64,000 nucleotides of DNA from Rhodocollybia butyracea. Its lineage: Eukaryota > Basidiomycota > Agaricomycetes > Agaricales > Omphalotaceae. Position numbers and translations under genes: made by a program. The notes under the pieces are model-generated. The model had not been told where the DNA came from and made no database searches. It saw only the letters and a list, made by a program, of their open reading frames with translations. The first letter of the stretch is position 1. Each line of letters starts with the position of its first letter. The stretch is from the NCBI GenBank assembly GCA_015501585.1, contig JADNRY010000101.1:62001-126000 (forward strand). Reading direction: 5' to 3'. This document shows positions 1 through 10,447 of the stretch, in pieces.

Positions 1-180
1 ATACCTGAAGCGTCCGGTGATGGCATGGCTAGAAACAGCTGTTCAAGCCGGGACCCTGCCCGGACTCAGCGCCTTTACCGTGACTTTGATGTGACTTCAG
101 GGTTTGATTGGTATCTGAGTGGGACGGATCGAACAGTACCTCGACAGATGTGAGGAAGTTATTTTTGACATTCACCACGC

Positions 181-1200
181 TTAATGTTCTGAGTGATATA
201 GAGAGTGTGTGTAGCTCCAACAGAAGGGCAAGCCGCTATAGTTGTATTTTTCTCTCGCAATCAGAGAAAGTCGATGGAGATTTGAACAATTGTCAAGAAT
301 TTCATAGAAATTGTCCGCAATAAGGTTATACTCCAAGTCGCGCAACGTCGTCCTTGCTGAAGGCAGTGGAAAGCCCGAGCCTTGATGCCAGAGACAATCC
401 ATTCCTGGTGCATGGAAAGCACGGAGCATCGGAGTTTTTTTGAGCATTTCGAGTGAACAACTATCGGCACCATATGATGAAAGATTGAGTGTATCCAGTA
501 TGGGAAGGTCAAGTGAATCCCATGTAGGGTAATTGTCGGGAACAAAACTAGCACCACGAAAAGAGACATGCTTCCAACGAAAAGATTGTCGCGCAATTTG
601 TTTGAAAATAGGATTATCAGAGCCATCATCACTATCAGGACGCCAGGGGATACTGATAAGTGTAAACCTGAGTGGATGAGATTTCGAACGACCAAGATAA
701 AGGTTGACGCGGGCAGCGAGCCGTACATCCCCCACTTCATCAAATTCGTCCTCGGCGACAATACATATGTTCATATTCGACCACAGCTCTGGACATTCAA
801 TAGTCAATTGTCTCCATCGCAGGCAAACAGAACCAAGGGTCAAAGCCGAGCCACATCCATATGTCAACTCGTTTTCGATGCAAGCGTAGCCAAAAACGCG
901 CATCAAAAGCTCATTAGGGAGCCTACGAATGGGTGAAAGCAGCGATTGGAGATTCTCTGCATGGGTTCTCAGCCTCGTACGTCGCTTTTCTATGTCCGCA
1001 ATGCGAATCTGGAGGGCATGAATCTCGGATTCGTAATCATCGAGATCTTTCTCTATAGATAACAGGAGTGCCGAAGTATTGGGAAGAATATTTTCTGGAA
1101 GAGTGTTTGTGGACCGCAAGTGTTCGTACACGTCGCTTGTAACATTGACTCGTGGTTTGAACACGGTGGAGTGGCACTGGGAACAGCTTTCGAGGGCCAT
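181..1200 (-). CDS. F-box domain protein (3' end uncertain)
   Basis: This is probably a substrate adaptor for an SCF ubiquitin ligase. After a short N-terminus containing a CSQC motif there is a coiled coil (roughly residues 30-75), then an F-box beginning RRLPNELLMRVFGYA, then a leucine-rich region with NLHRLSL-type turns. This layout is typical of the large F-box family of Agaricomycetes. I start at the ATG at 1200, because the open frame upstream of it lacks family features. The frame stops at 181, giving about 340 residues, shorter than the usual 450-550. Leucine-rich coding-like sequence continues in another frame left of about 250, so the real gene either has an intron I could not place or is frameshifted and runs off the window. 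The fold assignment is firm; the target is unknown. Confidence 0.72.
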   Translation of the reverse strand: MALESCSQCHSTVFKPRVNVTSDVYEHLRSTNTLPENILPNTSALLLSIEKDLDDYESEIHALQIRIADIEKRRTRLRTHAENLQSLLSPIRRLPNELLMRVFGYACIENELTYGCGSALTLGSVCLRWRQLTIECPELWSNMNICIVAEDEFDEVGDVRLAARVNLYLGRSKSHPLRFTLISIPWRPDSDDGSDNPIFKQIARQSFRWKHVSFRGASFVPDNYPTWDSLDLPILDTLNLSSYGADSCSLEMLKKTPMLRAFHAPGMDCLWHQGSGFPLPSARTTLRDLEYNLIADNFYEILDNCSNLHRLSLIAREKYNYSGLPFCWSYTHSLYHSEH

Positions 1201-1602
1201 GGAAGTTCTTGACCTGTGGGGATTGAAACTTGTTGACGCGATGTGCCTAAGGCTAAAAGTTATTGACGCGTACCTGATAGATTTTTTGTGCTGTCGTCGT
1301 GGTCGTGCGTTCAAAACGCTCACTTTCTTTCGGGAACTCGAATCATCTATGGGCCCGGTCGGTCCGCACTGAGGAAGATGGAGGTTTGAATTTGTCTTTA
1401 GCTCATCATTTTGAACGCTTACTCCTTATATCCTGACTCGTAGACACGTCGAAACGAGCTGACCAGGCGTTATTTACAATACTTACCTGAGTTCCTGTTA
1501 TGTATATAGGGCTGTAAGATGTTATCTTATCGGCGGCGTCTCACGTGATACTCTCCGGATTCTTCCGGAGGGCCGGGAAGCTTTACCTTGTCTCTTTCTG
1601 CC

Positions 1603-2190
1603 ATGTTTTCCCGAGCAATCTCTGCAGCTCGTCCCTCAGTAACTCGCGTATTGCGCTCGACTGTCGCGCCTTCCGCTACTCGTGCGCTCTCCGCCACTTC
1701 TCGTGCCTCTTCTGGCGGCCACGGTCCTCCACCACCTGGTCTTTTTGGTCCTGGTTCAAAAGCTGGTGAAGTTCCCAGCATTGCTGACCAGTCTACTGGT
1801 ATCGAGCGTCTTCAGTATCTTGGTGAAGCTGAAGGAATCGAAATCTTTGACACGGCACCTCTGGACTCGAGCCGTATCGGCACCAAAAAAGATCCTATTC
1901 TTGTTCCTTCTTCCGTTAGTATTCCAAGTGCAAGCCTTTGTCTCTGAGAACTAACAATCTCTCAGGCCAAAGAGCGCATGGTTGGATGCACTGGCTCCCC
2001 CGCTGACTCGCATGATGTCCTTTGGTTCCCTCTGATGCACGACAGGTACCACCGTTGTCTCGAGTGTGGTTCTGGTCCGTAATCATCCACTCTTTTGTAT
2101 GCTCGACCATTCATTCTTTCTCTCTTTTCAACAGTTTACAAGATGGACTATTACGGAGAAGAACACGACGATGGCCACGGTCACCATTAA
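1603..2190 (+). CDS. COX4: Cytochrome c oxidase subunit IV (COX4; mammalian COX5B)
   Basis: Nuclear-encoded structural subunit of mitochondrial respiratory complex IV. It has three exons (1603-1914, 1966-2074, 2135-2190) and encodes 157 residues. The first ~40 residues are rich in Arg, Ser and Ala with no acidic residue, as in a mitochondrial presequence. The conserved core follows: ERLQYLGEAEGIEIFDT, then RMVGCTG, DVLWFPLMHD and the zinc-binding CLEC near the C-terminus. The His/Asp/Glu-rich tail (GEEHDDGHGHH) is usual in fungal orthologues. The start is the ATG of MFSRA; an upstream in-frame TTG is not a credible start. Both introns are about 50-60 nt with canonical GT-AG ends. The neighbouring F-box gene is divergently transcribed. 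Confidence 0.95.
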
Positions 2191-3634
2191 ACTTGTTTAG
2201 ATGTGCAAGTCAGAATAAAATGAAACTCGTTCATATCAGATCGACAAATGTTTTCATGGAACAATCTAGATGCGCATTCTGACGGTGTATTGGTCTCTTC
2301 TTCATTGAACATTTTTTTTGAGCGCGTTGCGCGCTTTCCAATTATGCCTCAACTCTTGCCCAAGGTAAAGGCTAGTTCTTCGGGTCGCACTCACTTTCGA
2401 ACTATCTACGACTGTCCATGCCGACGACCCCGCGTTTTCTAGACTTTTGACTTCGATATAATCATCTCTGATGGTTTTCCTCAACGCGATGAGGATTTCT
2501 ACGCCGAGAGCGTGGTATCCTCAGTGCGCTGGTTGCGTTCCTGGAAAACGTTTTCCGTTTCTTTTTTCTCTTCTCTGCGTTCTCAGGCCTCTCTTGTGAA
2601 TGTTACTGTCGAAGTTTTCTTTTGTGGATGTGCGCGTTGAGCATCAGACGTCATTCCCTGACAGACTAAGCGCTTCGGCCTGGCTTCCCGACCATCCAAA
2701 TCACTAGAACTAAGCGACAATTCTCGTGGTACAGGACTATTGCTCCCTATCATAATCACTTCCCCTGGATGATAATATCAATCATCGACGGTGATACTAA
2801 GGGTGATAGTGGTTAGCTGGTTACCCGCTATTTGATTTCTTTGTCTTCCTCAAGTTGCTCATACCAGGTCAGACCCTAGGTTGGGACTCGCCTGGTAAGA
2901 GCACATCCATGCATTCAATGTTAACTTACTAACAAGTTCAGTGCTTCCCTGGTGCTTGTGCTTCCATTCAATGAAAGACCAATTTTAGCCAATTTTAGAT
3001 GATTGACGCCAGTTGACGCCTTCTGTCAAAGATGTTTTGAATGCGCTTTGCCCTCGAGGATGTGCCTTCCTACTAGTACTACCTTCCTTCACAGCAACTG
3101 TCCCCTGTCCGCTGAGCTCCTAGGCACATGAAGCCTGGATGCTTGATACATTGACCTCATGTTCCTCGCAAGTGTCTCGACGAGCAGATGTGCGCTGACG
3201 CTCAAATAGCCGAGCCTCGTTTTTTATCTTTTCGGTGATGTTCTTCTGTTCCTTGCCTGTATTAAAAATACCGAGCAGCTCTCTGGTTGCCTATGCAACT
3301 AGGAACACAATTGATTCACTGATCCTGCAGGCCTGACCTTCCATGGGAAGAACAAACACTAATAGCAACCGGTTTTTTCTCGGGGGCTTCTCCATATAAA
3401 GACCAGCGTACCTGGTTGCAATTCTCTCAACCTACGCGTTTTTTCTGCTTTGCATCTTGTTTGCGTGTCCTTGACGGGTCTTGCTCTTTTCCTTCCTTTT
3501 CCTGACCAGGTGTCCACTTCCATTGGCCTTTGTACAAAGCCTTAGCCTGAGACCTTCAAGTTGTTCTTTTCTTCAACAAACGCGCGCCGGCAAGCGACCA
3601 CTTTCATTCCCTTTTGCAAAGCTCGACGCTCGAT
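2191..3634. other. Gene-free interval, 1.4 kb
   Basis: No reading frame here resembles a protein family. It carries the 3' flank of COX4 and the promoter of the next gene. A TATAAA lies at 3395-3400, and pyrimidine-rich sequence from about 3420 to 3630 looks like a 5' leader. Confidence 0.5.
3395..3400 (+). promoter_or_regulatory. Putative TATA box of the secreted Ala-rich gene
   Basis: TATAAA followed by GACC, about 235 nt upstream of the start codon at 3635 and before a pyrimidine-rich leader. Many highly expressed secreted basidiomycete genes have such a box. No transcription start was measured. Confidence 0.4.
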
Positions 3635-5446
3635 ATGTTTACTCAAATTGGTTCTGTTGCTTTATTCGCCCTGGCTGCTTCTGAGAGCGCCCTGGGTCGT
3701 CCTCTTCTTGTGCAAAGACAAAGCTCGAACTCATCCGTAAGTCACGGTACCGAAATCATTTGAATTCTCATTCTAACAAGTTATTGTTACCTATTCATGA
3801 TGCTGTAGATTGGAAACTTTGGATCGTGTTCAGTGCCGGAGATTTCGTTTGGTGTAGGATTTGATAACCGAAAGGAAACGTCTTTTGAACCCACCGACCA
3901 AGGTGAGGATATTATCTTTTGCTCATAATGCTATAGCGAACGTGAAATTCATTCTCTAGCATCTTACAACCACGGATCGGCTGATAACATTGCCATCATG
4001 TATGCCAACTGTAATGTGTTTTTCATAGCGTTGACTCACTCGATCCTTGCTCCATAGCACCCAGTTTATGTGTGATAACTTGGTAAATTCATGTAAAGCT
4101 GATGCGACAGTGAGTGTTCAACTCTACGAGCGTGGCCAATGTGATCCTCATTATTACTAGGCACAAGCAACTTGTGTCACTGCCACCAACGCCGCTGCTG
4201 CTGCTTTGCCTGGAACTGGTGGACAAGCCGATGCCTTCAATGGTAAGTTCGTTTTATACGTGGGTGATCAACACGCTCATCTTTCAATATCTTCAGCTGT
4301 GTTCGGTATCAAGACTAATTTCGGTATTGACACTTTTCCCGGATTTAGCCAATGAGAATTGCTCATTGTCCTTCTCAGCGAACATTCCTGTGGTCAGCGA
4401 TCAAGGAACTACTCTCGGAGGTAAGAAATAGTTCCTTCCCAGTCACTTCGTTGGATATTAATGTTTCTCTTCTTAGTCGATGGTACAAACTCAGGTAATT
4501 AGCCACGCTGTCCGGTTTATGCAGATATTGATCTCACCTTCCAGTGTCTGGAGCCGCCGCTACCTCCATTGATGCATCGGTGACAACTGCTGCTGCTGCT
4601 GCAACTTCTGCCGCTGCCACTGAGGACTGCCCTGCCGCCGTGACGGTAGGTGATTACGCACTTCACCCCCGTTCTTTGTTAAATTCGTTTTCATAGGTCA
4701 CCGTTACTGGTGCTGCCGCTGCCGCTACGTCCGCTGCTGCAGAAAGCGCTGCTACTTCTTCTGCTGTTGCTGCTGCTGCAAGTGCTACGGGAACCGCCGC
4801 TGTAAGTAGTTTTGCCCTGGCGAATTTCCTATTCTATCAATTCACTAAATCCTTTTACAGGCGGCTTCCAGCACCGATTCCGCTTCAATTGGAAACTTTG
4901 GTTCCTGCACTGTCCCCCAAATCCAGTTTGGTGTCGGTTTTGATAACCGAAAGGAGACAGCTTTTGAGCCCGTCGATCAGAGTATGGATTTCTTCCACCC
5001 TGCTTTTTCTTCGAGTGCTAAGCTCTTGATAAATTTTAGCTTCCTACAACCACGGTTCAGCCGACAACATCGCTGTCATCACTCAGTTCATGTGTAATAC
5101 TCTCACAAACACATGTAATGCCGACGCAACCGCCAAGGAAACTTGTGCTACTGCAACCAGCGCTGCTGCTGCCGCTTTATCTGGCACTGGTCAACAGGCT
5201 GATGCCTTCAACGGTGAATTTATTTCCTCTTTGTGTGACGCCTATGATAGTGATATTCTTTTCATTCTAGCTGTGTTCGGTATCAAAACCAACTTTGCCA
5301 ACGTCCCCGTTGTCTCCAACACTGGAGTCACCCTTGGAGGCATGTACTTCATTCAGTAGCTGACGCAAATGCTAATGTTGTTAAAAAATCTAGTGGATGG
5401 GACTAACTCGGCAACTGCTGCCACTGCTGCGACCACTTCCGCCTAA
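3635..5446 (+). CDS. Secreted Ala-rich protein with two copies of a Cys-containing domain
   Basis: Protein of unknown function, 359 residues in 14 exons (3635-3736, 3809-3902, 3960-3999, 4058-4109, 4161-4242, 4297-4323, 4379-4420, 4477-4494, 4545-4645, 4697-4801, 4861-4981, 5040-5213, 5271-5339, 5394-5446). It begins with a signal peptide of about 20 residues. A ~100-residue domain follows (GNFGSC, VGFDNRKET, SYNHGSADNI, ITQFMC, GQADAFN, FGIKTNF, TLGG-DGTNS). An Ala/Ser/Thr linker and a second copy of the same domain come next. The unit has a few conserved Cys and resembles unnamed secreted basidiomycete proteins, so a wall or extracellular role is inferred. The last intron has a GC donor (GCATGT at 5340). 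Without its removal the second domain would end prematurely. Confidence 0.85.
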
Positions 5447-6307
5447 AAGACCTTGACGTCCTTTCGTGTGAATTTCATGCCCCAGAATAAAAGTATACCA
5501 GTTTCATCTTTTCCATACCAGTTTTTGTCGTATCGTAGCATTTTTCAGTCAAATTAAAATTCGTATGTAGGCCTATTCATGGTGCAGCGGGAATGTACAA
5601 CCTCGGCGAGTCGAATTCCGGCGTTCAAGAATGGGCCAGTACTCAGAGGTGAGGGGGATCAAGCTGGAGAAGAAACCACCGACAGCGACTGACAACGATA
5701 ACTGAACTGGATTTGGCTAAAGTTGACCCCAACGAAATGACCCTTACCGATCGTATCTGGAGCCAGGCCGAACAGAAAGAAATTCAAGAAGAGGTTGGCT
5801 ATGTGGTGGACATTTGGAAGCGAGTATTGGCGTAACGCCAAAAAAAATCACAATTATGTATGTATTATCTTCTGTACGACGGTATATATCTGGTGGATTG
5901 TCAGTGCATAACCAGACCGTAGATACGTTCGCGGACAACACTGGCGCTGAACGTTAACTGAACGTTCGAACTACGACCCGAGCCATCCCATATGACACGA
6001 GTGCTGTTCAGAAATGACACCACTCTTTGGACCCTACTACGGCCCATGTTTATGTGACGCCCACTGATACCACCACCCTACGGGACCCAGAAGTCAGACT
6101 TTCCAGGATTACCTGGAAGGATTCTAACCAGGAAGTTCAATTTGTAATCAGCTAGTTTGTAGTACTGAATCTTCCCAGATCTGACCACCAACCGACTAAG
6201 CATTAGAATTTGTGAAGCTTCTCTTAGTAAAAGAAGAGGTCAAGCTAAGGTTGACGCGTTGACGCTTGCTCAAGCGATGAACGAAAATTTTCTTGTCTTT
6301 TACCACC
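5447..6307. other. Intergenic, 0.86 kb, no gene seen
   Basis: Terminator and 3' flank of the secreted protein gene, then the upstream region of the kinase. Short open frames on both strands have no recognisable domain. I see no RNA gene. Confidence 0.5.
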
Positions 6308-7767
6308 ATGCATATGGGCGAAAGCATCCACGGATACCGCCCTGGTGGCTATCATCCTGTCCACATCGGAGACAAGTTTCACAATGGGCGGTACACTGTC
6401 GTGAATAAGTTTGGGAATGGCGTGTATGCTGTCGTGTGGTTGGTTTATGACTCTGAAACCAGACGCCACGCTGCGTTGAAGATCTGTGTTGCAAACCGAG
6501 AAGGCTCTGAATCTCGTGTCTCAGACGAAACTGCCGTCGCTCAATACCTCCAGCAAGTCCGCAACCAACAACCAGACGGAGACGATGAAGGTAGCAATCA
6601 TGTCATCCAAATCTTCGACGTATTCACTCACCAAGGACCGAATGGGACCCATCTCTGTATTGTGACCGAAATCGTTGGCCCAAATCTCGCAGATGCTCTC
6701 TCTGAAATGTATATAGATAATTCTCCTCCTACCGGTATAGCAAAGCGCATAGCTGCGCAGATTGCGTATGGCCTAAGGTATCTCCACAAGCACGGTATTG
6801 TACACGGAGGTCAGTTGTTAAGCTTGTACAAATCTCTCGTTCCTCTGACCAAATAGATTTTTCAGATCTTCACATCGGAAATGTTCTGCTCTATTGCCCA
6901 ACGGTTATCTCCTCCTTCGAAGATATCGAAAACGAAAAGATTAGAAAGCCTTGTCTTTATGACCCTTATCGCTGGGCTGGCTTAGAACCGCCTTCGGAAC
7001 TATCTGATCACGTCCCTCAATACTTCGTCAGACCCTGCCTCGCCGAGGAGTACATAAAAGAATGTTTCGCAAATCCTGCGTCGTTGCATATTAAGTTATG
7101 TGACTTTGGCGAATCATTCCTTGTTGTCCCACCAAGCTCAGACTCCCAATCCAAACCCTCCCCTAACCAGAAACAATTTGAGCGTACCAGGATACGACCA
7201 TCACATTGTCCCGTGGAATACCGTTCTCCCGAACTTTTATTCGAGAACTTGCACAGTCCCGCGTCGGACGTCTGGGCTCTCGCCAATCTCATAAACTTTC
7301 TCCTTCTAAGGCAGTATCTCTTCTATAATTCCGAGTTGTCGAGGGCTCATATGGTATTGAAACTCGGCAAGTTCCCACAGAGGTGGTGGGCTATATGGTC
7401 TGCGCGTATCAAAGGACCCACCTCTTCCTCCGGATCAATCAACGTTAGTGGCGAGAGGTGGGATTGGTTCGACGAGAATGAAAAATGGTGTTCGAAACGG
7501 TTGTTCAGTCGGAATGACTGTGAGGTTGAGGGTTCGGATTGTGGCAATTGGCTCAATCTCCGATGGCTGTGGCTCCCAGGGATCGAGGGGGAGGCCGAGG
7601 AAGAGCGGGCAATGGTGGAGAAGATTCTGCGGAAGATGACAGTGTATGATATCGAGCAAAGGGCAACTGCGGCGGAGGTGGTCGAGTTGATACCTGATAA
7701 TTGGATGAGGGAAGATCCAAGAGAGGCAATCCGGTGGCCTCGCGATGACGACTCGGATGAAGAGTAG
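6308..7767 (+). CDS. SRPK-like serine/threonine protein kinase (intact tandem copy)
   Basis: Protein kinase of the SRPK-like group expanded in Agaricomycetes, 467 residues in two exons (6308-6809, 6866-7767). The N-terminus GGYHPVHIGDKFHNGRY precedes a glycine-rich loop and the ATP-binding lysine in AALKI. The catalytic loop reads HGDLHIGNVL and is split by the single intron. The magnesium-binding segment is CDFGESF, and the P+1/APE region reads CPVEYRSPELLF. The C-lobe ends in a DDDSDEE tail. HGD in place of HRD is common in this family and keeps the catalytic Asp, so activity is likely. The start sits in an ACCACCATG context; the next Met (6314) matches the start of the second copy. SRPKs phosphorylate SR-type splicing factors, but the target here is unknown. 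Confidence 0.88.
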
Positions 7768-8085
7768 TTTTGCGATCGGAGTTATGGCTCGATTCAGATG
7801 CTGTAGTCTTTTTTGCTGTGAAATCAATGATTGTATTATACGAGCTGCGAGTAATAATACGTACTACGCTTTGTATATAGTTTGGTGCACCAGGACTGGC
7901 TGCAACGTGTAGCTGGCTCGAAAGAATTTAAGATGTTAGACATTTTACATGACTCAAGTGACGACCTCAACGTCCGCTACTGTTGTACTCTCCAACTAAG
8001 AAGGTTTCTCACATCACGATCTCTTATAGGAGACTGTACTAGGCGTAGAGACTGAAAGCACCCGGTTTTCTTGTATCTTACCACC
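7768..8085. other. Spacer between tandem kinase copies
   Basis: About 320 nt. The first half resembles the region downstream of the second copy (9899-10090), for example TTTGGTGCACCAGGA at about 7880 and 10036. The duplicated unit therefore included 3' flanking DNA. Confidence 0.6.
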
Positions 8086-9898
8086 ATGGGCGAAAGCATC
8101 GGCGGATACTGTCCTGGTGGCTATCATCCTGTCCACATAGGAGACAAGTTTCACAACGGGCGATACTCTGTCGTGAATAAGCTTGGGAGTGGAATGTATG
8201 CTGTCGTTTGGTTGGTTTATGCTCCGAAACCGGGCGCTATGCTGCGTTGAAGATCTGTTGCAAACCGAGAAGGCTCTGGATCTCGTGTCTCAGACGAAAC
8301 TGCCGTCGCTCAACACCTCCAGCAAGTCCGCAGACAGATACCATACGAAGACGATGAGGGTAGCAATCATGTCATCCAAATCATCGATTTATTCACTCAC
8401 CAAGGACCGAACGGGACCCATCTCTGCATTGTAACCGAAATCGTTGGCCCGAATCTCGCGATGCTCTCTTTGAAATGTATAAGGATGATCCTCCTCCTAC
8501 CGGTGTAGCGAAGCGCATAGCTGCGCAGGTTGCGTATGGCTTAAGATATCTCCACAAGCACGGTATCGTACACGGAGGTAAGCTTATACAAGTCGCTCAT
8601 TCTCCTGACCAAACAAACTCTCAGATCTCCATATCGGAAATGTTCTGCTTTACCCCAAAGATTATCTCCTCCATAGAAGATGACGAAAAGATGACGTAGC
8701 TTGCTACGTTCTTTCTACTCCTAAATTAACAAGCGCTCGTGCATTTTCTTCCCACAGTCAGATTCAAAGTCGAACTACATTTACGCTTCAACATCATAGT
8801 ACGCTACATTTACTTATCCTAATACTCAACTATCATACTACGAAAATTGTATTAGGAAATTGTAGATACCGTACAAAACTTGAAGTAAAACTAACCGAGC
8901 TTTAGACAATATTTCGTCTACAAGTTGCAGACAAGTAGTCGTTCATAAGTGGATAAGTTACGATGTAAGTCTCGTCTTCGTTTGCGTAGAGTTCAAAAAA
9001 AGGTGTTGTCGCTGCACGAAGTCGCCGGCAAGCTACGTCCGAGGAGCCCCAGGAGGGGATCACTAGTTACAAACCCATGCCTCTATGACCCTTATCACTG
9101 GACTGACTTAGAACCGCCTTCGGAACCATCTGATCACGTCCCTCGATACTTCGTAGCATCTTGCTTTGGCGAGAAGTACATAAGCGAATGTTTCGCAGAT
9201 CCTGCGTCGTTGCATATCAAACTATGTGACTTTGGAGAGTCATTCCTCGTTGTCCCATCGAGCTCAGACTTCCAATCCAAATCTTCCCCTAACCAGAAAC
9301 AACCTGAGGGTACCAGAGTACGACCATCACATTGTCCCGTGGCCTACCGTTCTCCCGAACTTTTCTTCGACGGGTTGCACTGCCCCGCATCGGACGTCTG
9401 GGCTCTCGCCAATCTCATAAACTTTCTCTTTTCGAGCCAGTTTCTCTTCTATGATTCCAAATTAGTGAGGCCACTTATGGTGTTGAAACTTGGCAAGTTC
9501 CCAGAGAGGTGGTGGGCTATGTGGTCTGCGCGTACCAATAGATCCTCCTCCTCCTCCTCCTCCTCTTCCTCCGGATCGATCGACATCAGTGGCGAGAGGT
9601 GGGATTGGTTCGACGAGAATGAAAAATGGTGTTCGAAACTGTTGCTCAAACTGAATGACAGTGAGGTTGAGCGTTCGGATTGTGGCAAGTGGCTCAATCT
9701 CCGATGGCTGTGGCTCAGAGGGTTTGTGGGAGAGCCGAGGAAGAGCGGGCAATGATGGAGAAGATTTTGCGGAAGATGACAGTGTATGATATCGAACAAA
9801 GGGCGACTGCGACAGAGGTAGTCGAGTTGATACCAGATAAATGGATGAGGGAAGATCCGGGAGGGGCAATCCAGTGGCCTCCCGATGACGACTCGTAA
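8086..9898 (+). pseudogene. SRPK-like kinase pseudogene (decayed tandem copy)
   Basis: This aligns along its length with the kinase at 6308-7767 but cannot make a full protein. A base is missing after VWLVY (near 8220), which gives a stop a few codons later. Two bases are missing just before the lost lysine-region codons (near 8262), one near 8460, and one near 9735 in the C-lobe. About 350-380 nt of unrelated sequence interrupts it after about 8692, where the homologue reads straight through. Downstream of that the activation segment and C-lobe are still recognisable (CDFGESFLVVP, CPVAYRSPELFF). A TCC microsatellite (9543-9572) has enlarged a Ser run. Several independent lesions make sequencing error an unlikely explanation for all of them. 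Confidence 0.88.
8693..9039. mobile_element. Possible MITE-like insertion in the kinase pseudogene
   Basis: The foreign segment inside the pseudogene begins with GACGTAGCTTGC (8693-8704) and contains its exact reverse complement GCAAGCTACGTC at 9028-9039. That gives 12-bp terminal inverted repeats around 347 bp of noncoding, AT-rich DNA. I cannot identify a target-site duplication, and about 30 nt beyond the right repeat also lack a counterpart in the intact copy, so the true ends are uncertain. Confidence 0.45.
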
Positions 9899-10447
9899 TT
9901 TTGCGATAGGGCTATGGCTTGATTCGACCCATGAACTTCAACGTTCGTGCTGTAATTTTTTTTGTTGTGAAGTCAATGATTATATTATACGACTCTAAGT
10001 AATGATTAATGATACCTACACGTTGTACTTATCTAGTTTGGTGCACCAGGATTGTCGTTGCGGGTTTAGCTGGCTCGAAAGAGTTTAACCTGAAGTGGTA
10101 GATGTTTCCGTCGCCTCCTCAACATGATTAGTATTGAAGCGCAGGACTCTAGTAGTAACGAGAAAGTTGTAACAAAACCGTCTTAGTAATTTCATTAGTA
10201 CACTTCGCAAGCTCAAGTTGTAGAGATGGGATTCGATAGCCAAAATGTTGTTCTTTATTGTTGGCGTTGTGCAATGGCGTGTTGACTCATCTATAATTAG
10301 TTCATCGATAGTAAGCGTCACTCAAACAAGGCCTTCCGTCAATATTGATTTTTGGTCATACTACTAAATTTCTTACCAGTAATGAACTCGAATCGACGAT
10401 TTAAAAGTTTCAACAACTACAAGCTGGATTAGCGCATGCATTAACCT
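9899..10447. other. Intergenic, 0.55 kb
   Basis: The first 190 nt are duplicated 3' flank shared with the intact kinase copy. The remainder is the 3' flank of the convergent uridine kinase gene. No gene seen. Confidence 0.5.

Noticed and set aside
1588..1602. COX4 start five codons upstream (MSLSA)
   Set aside because: Position 1588 is TTG, not ATG; the first ATG is at 1603.
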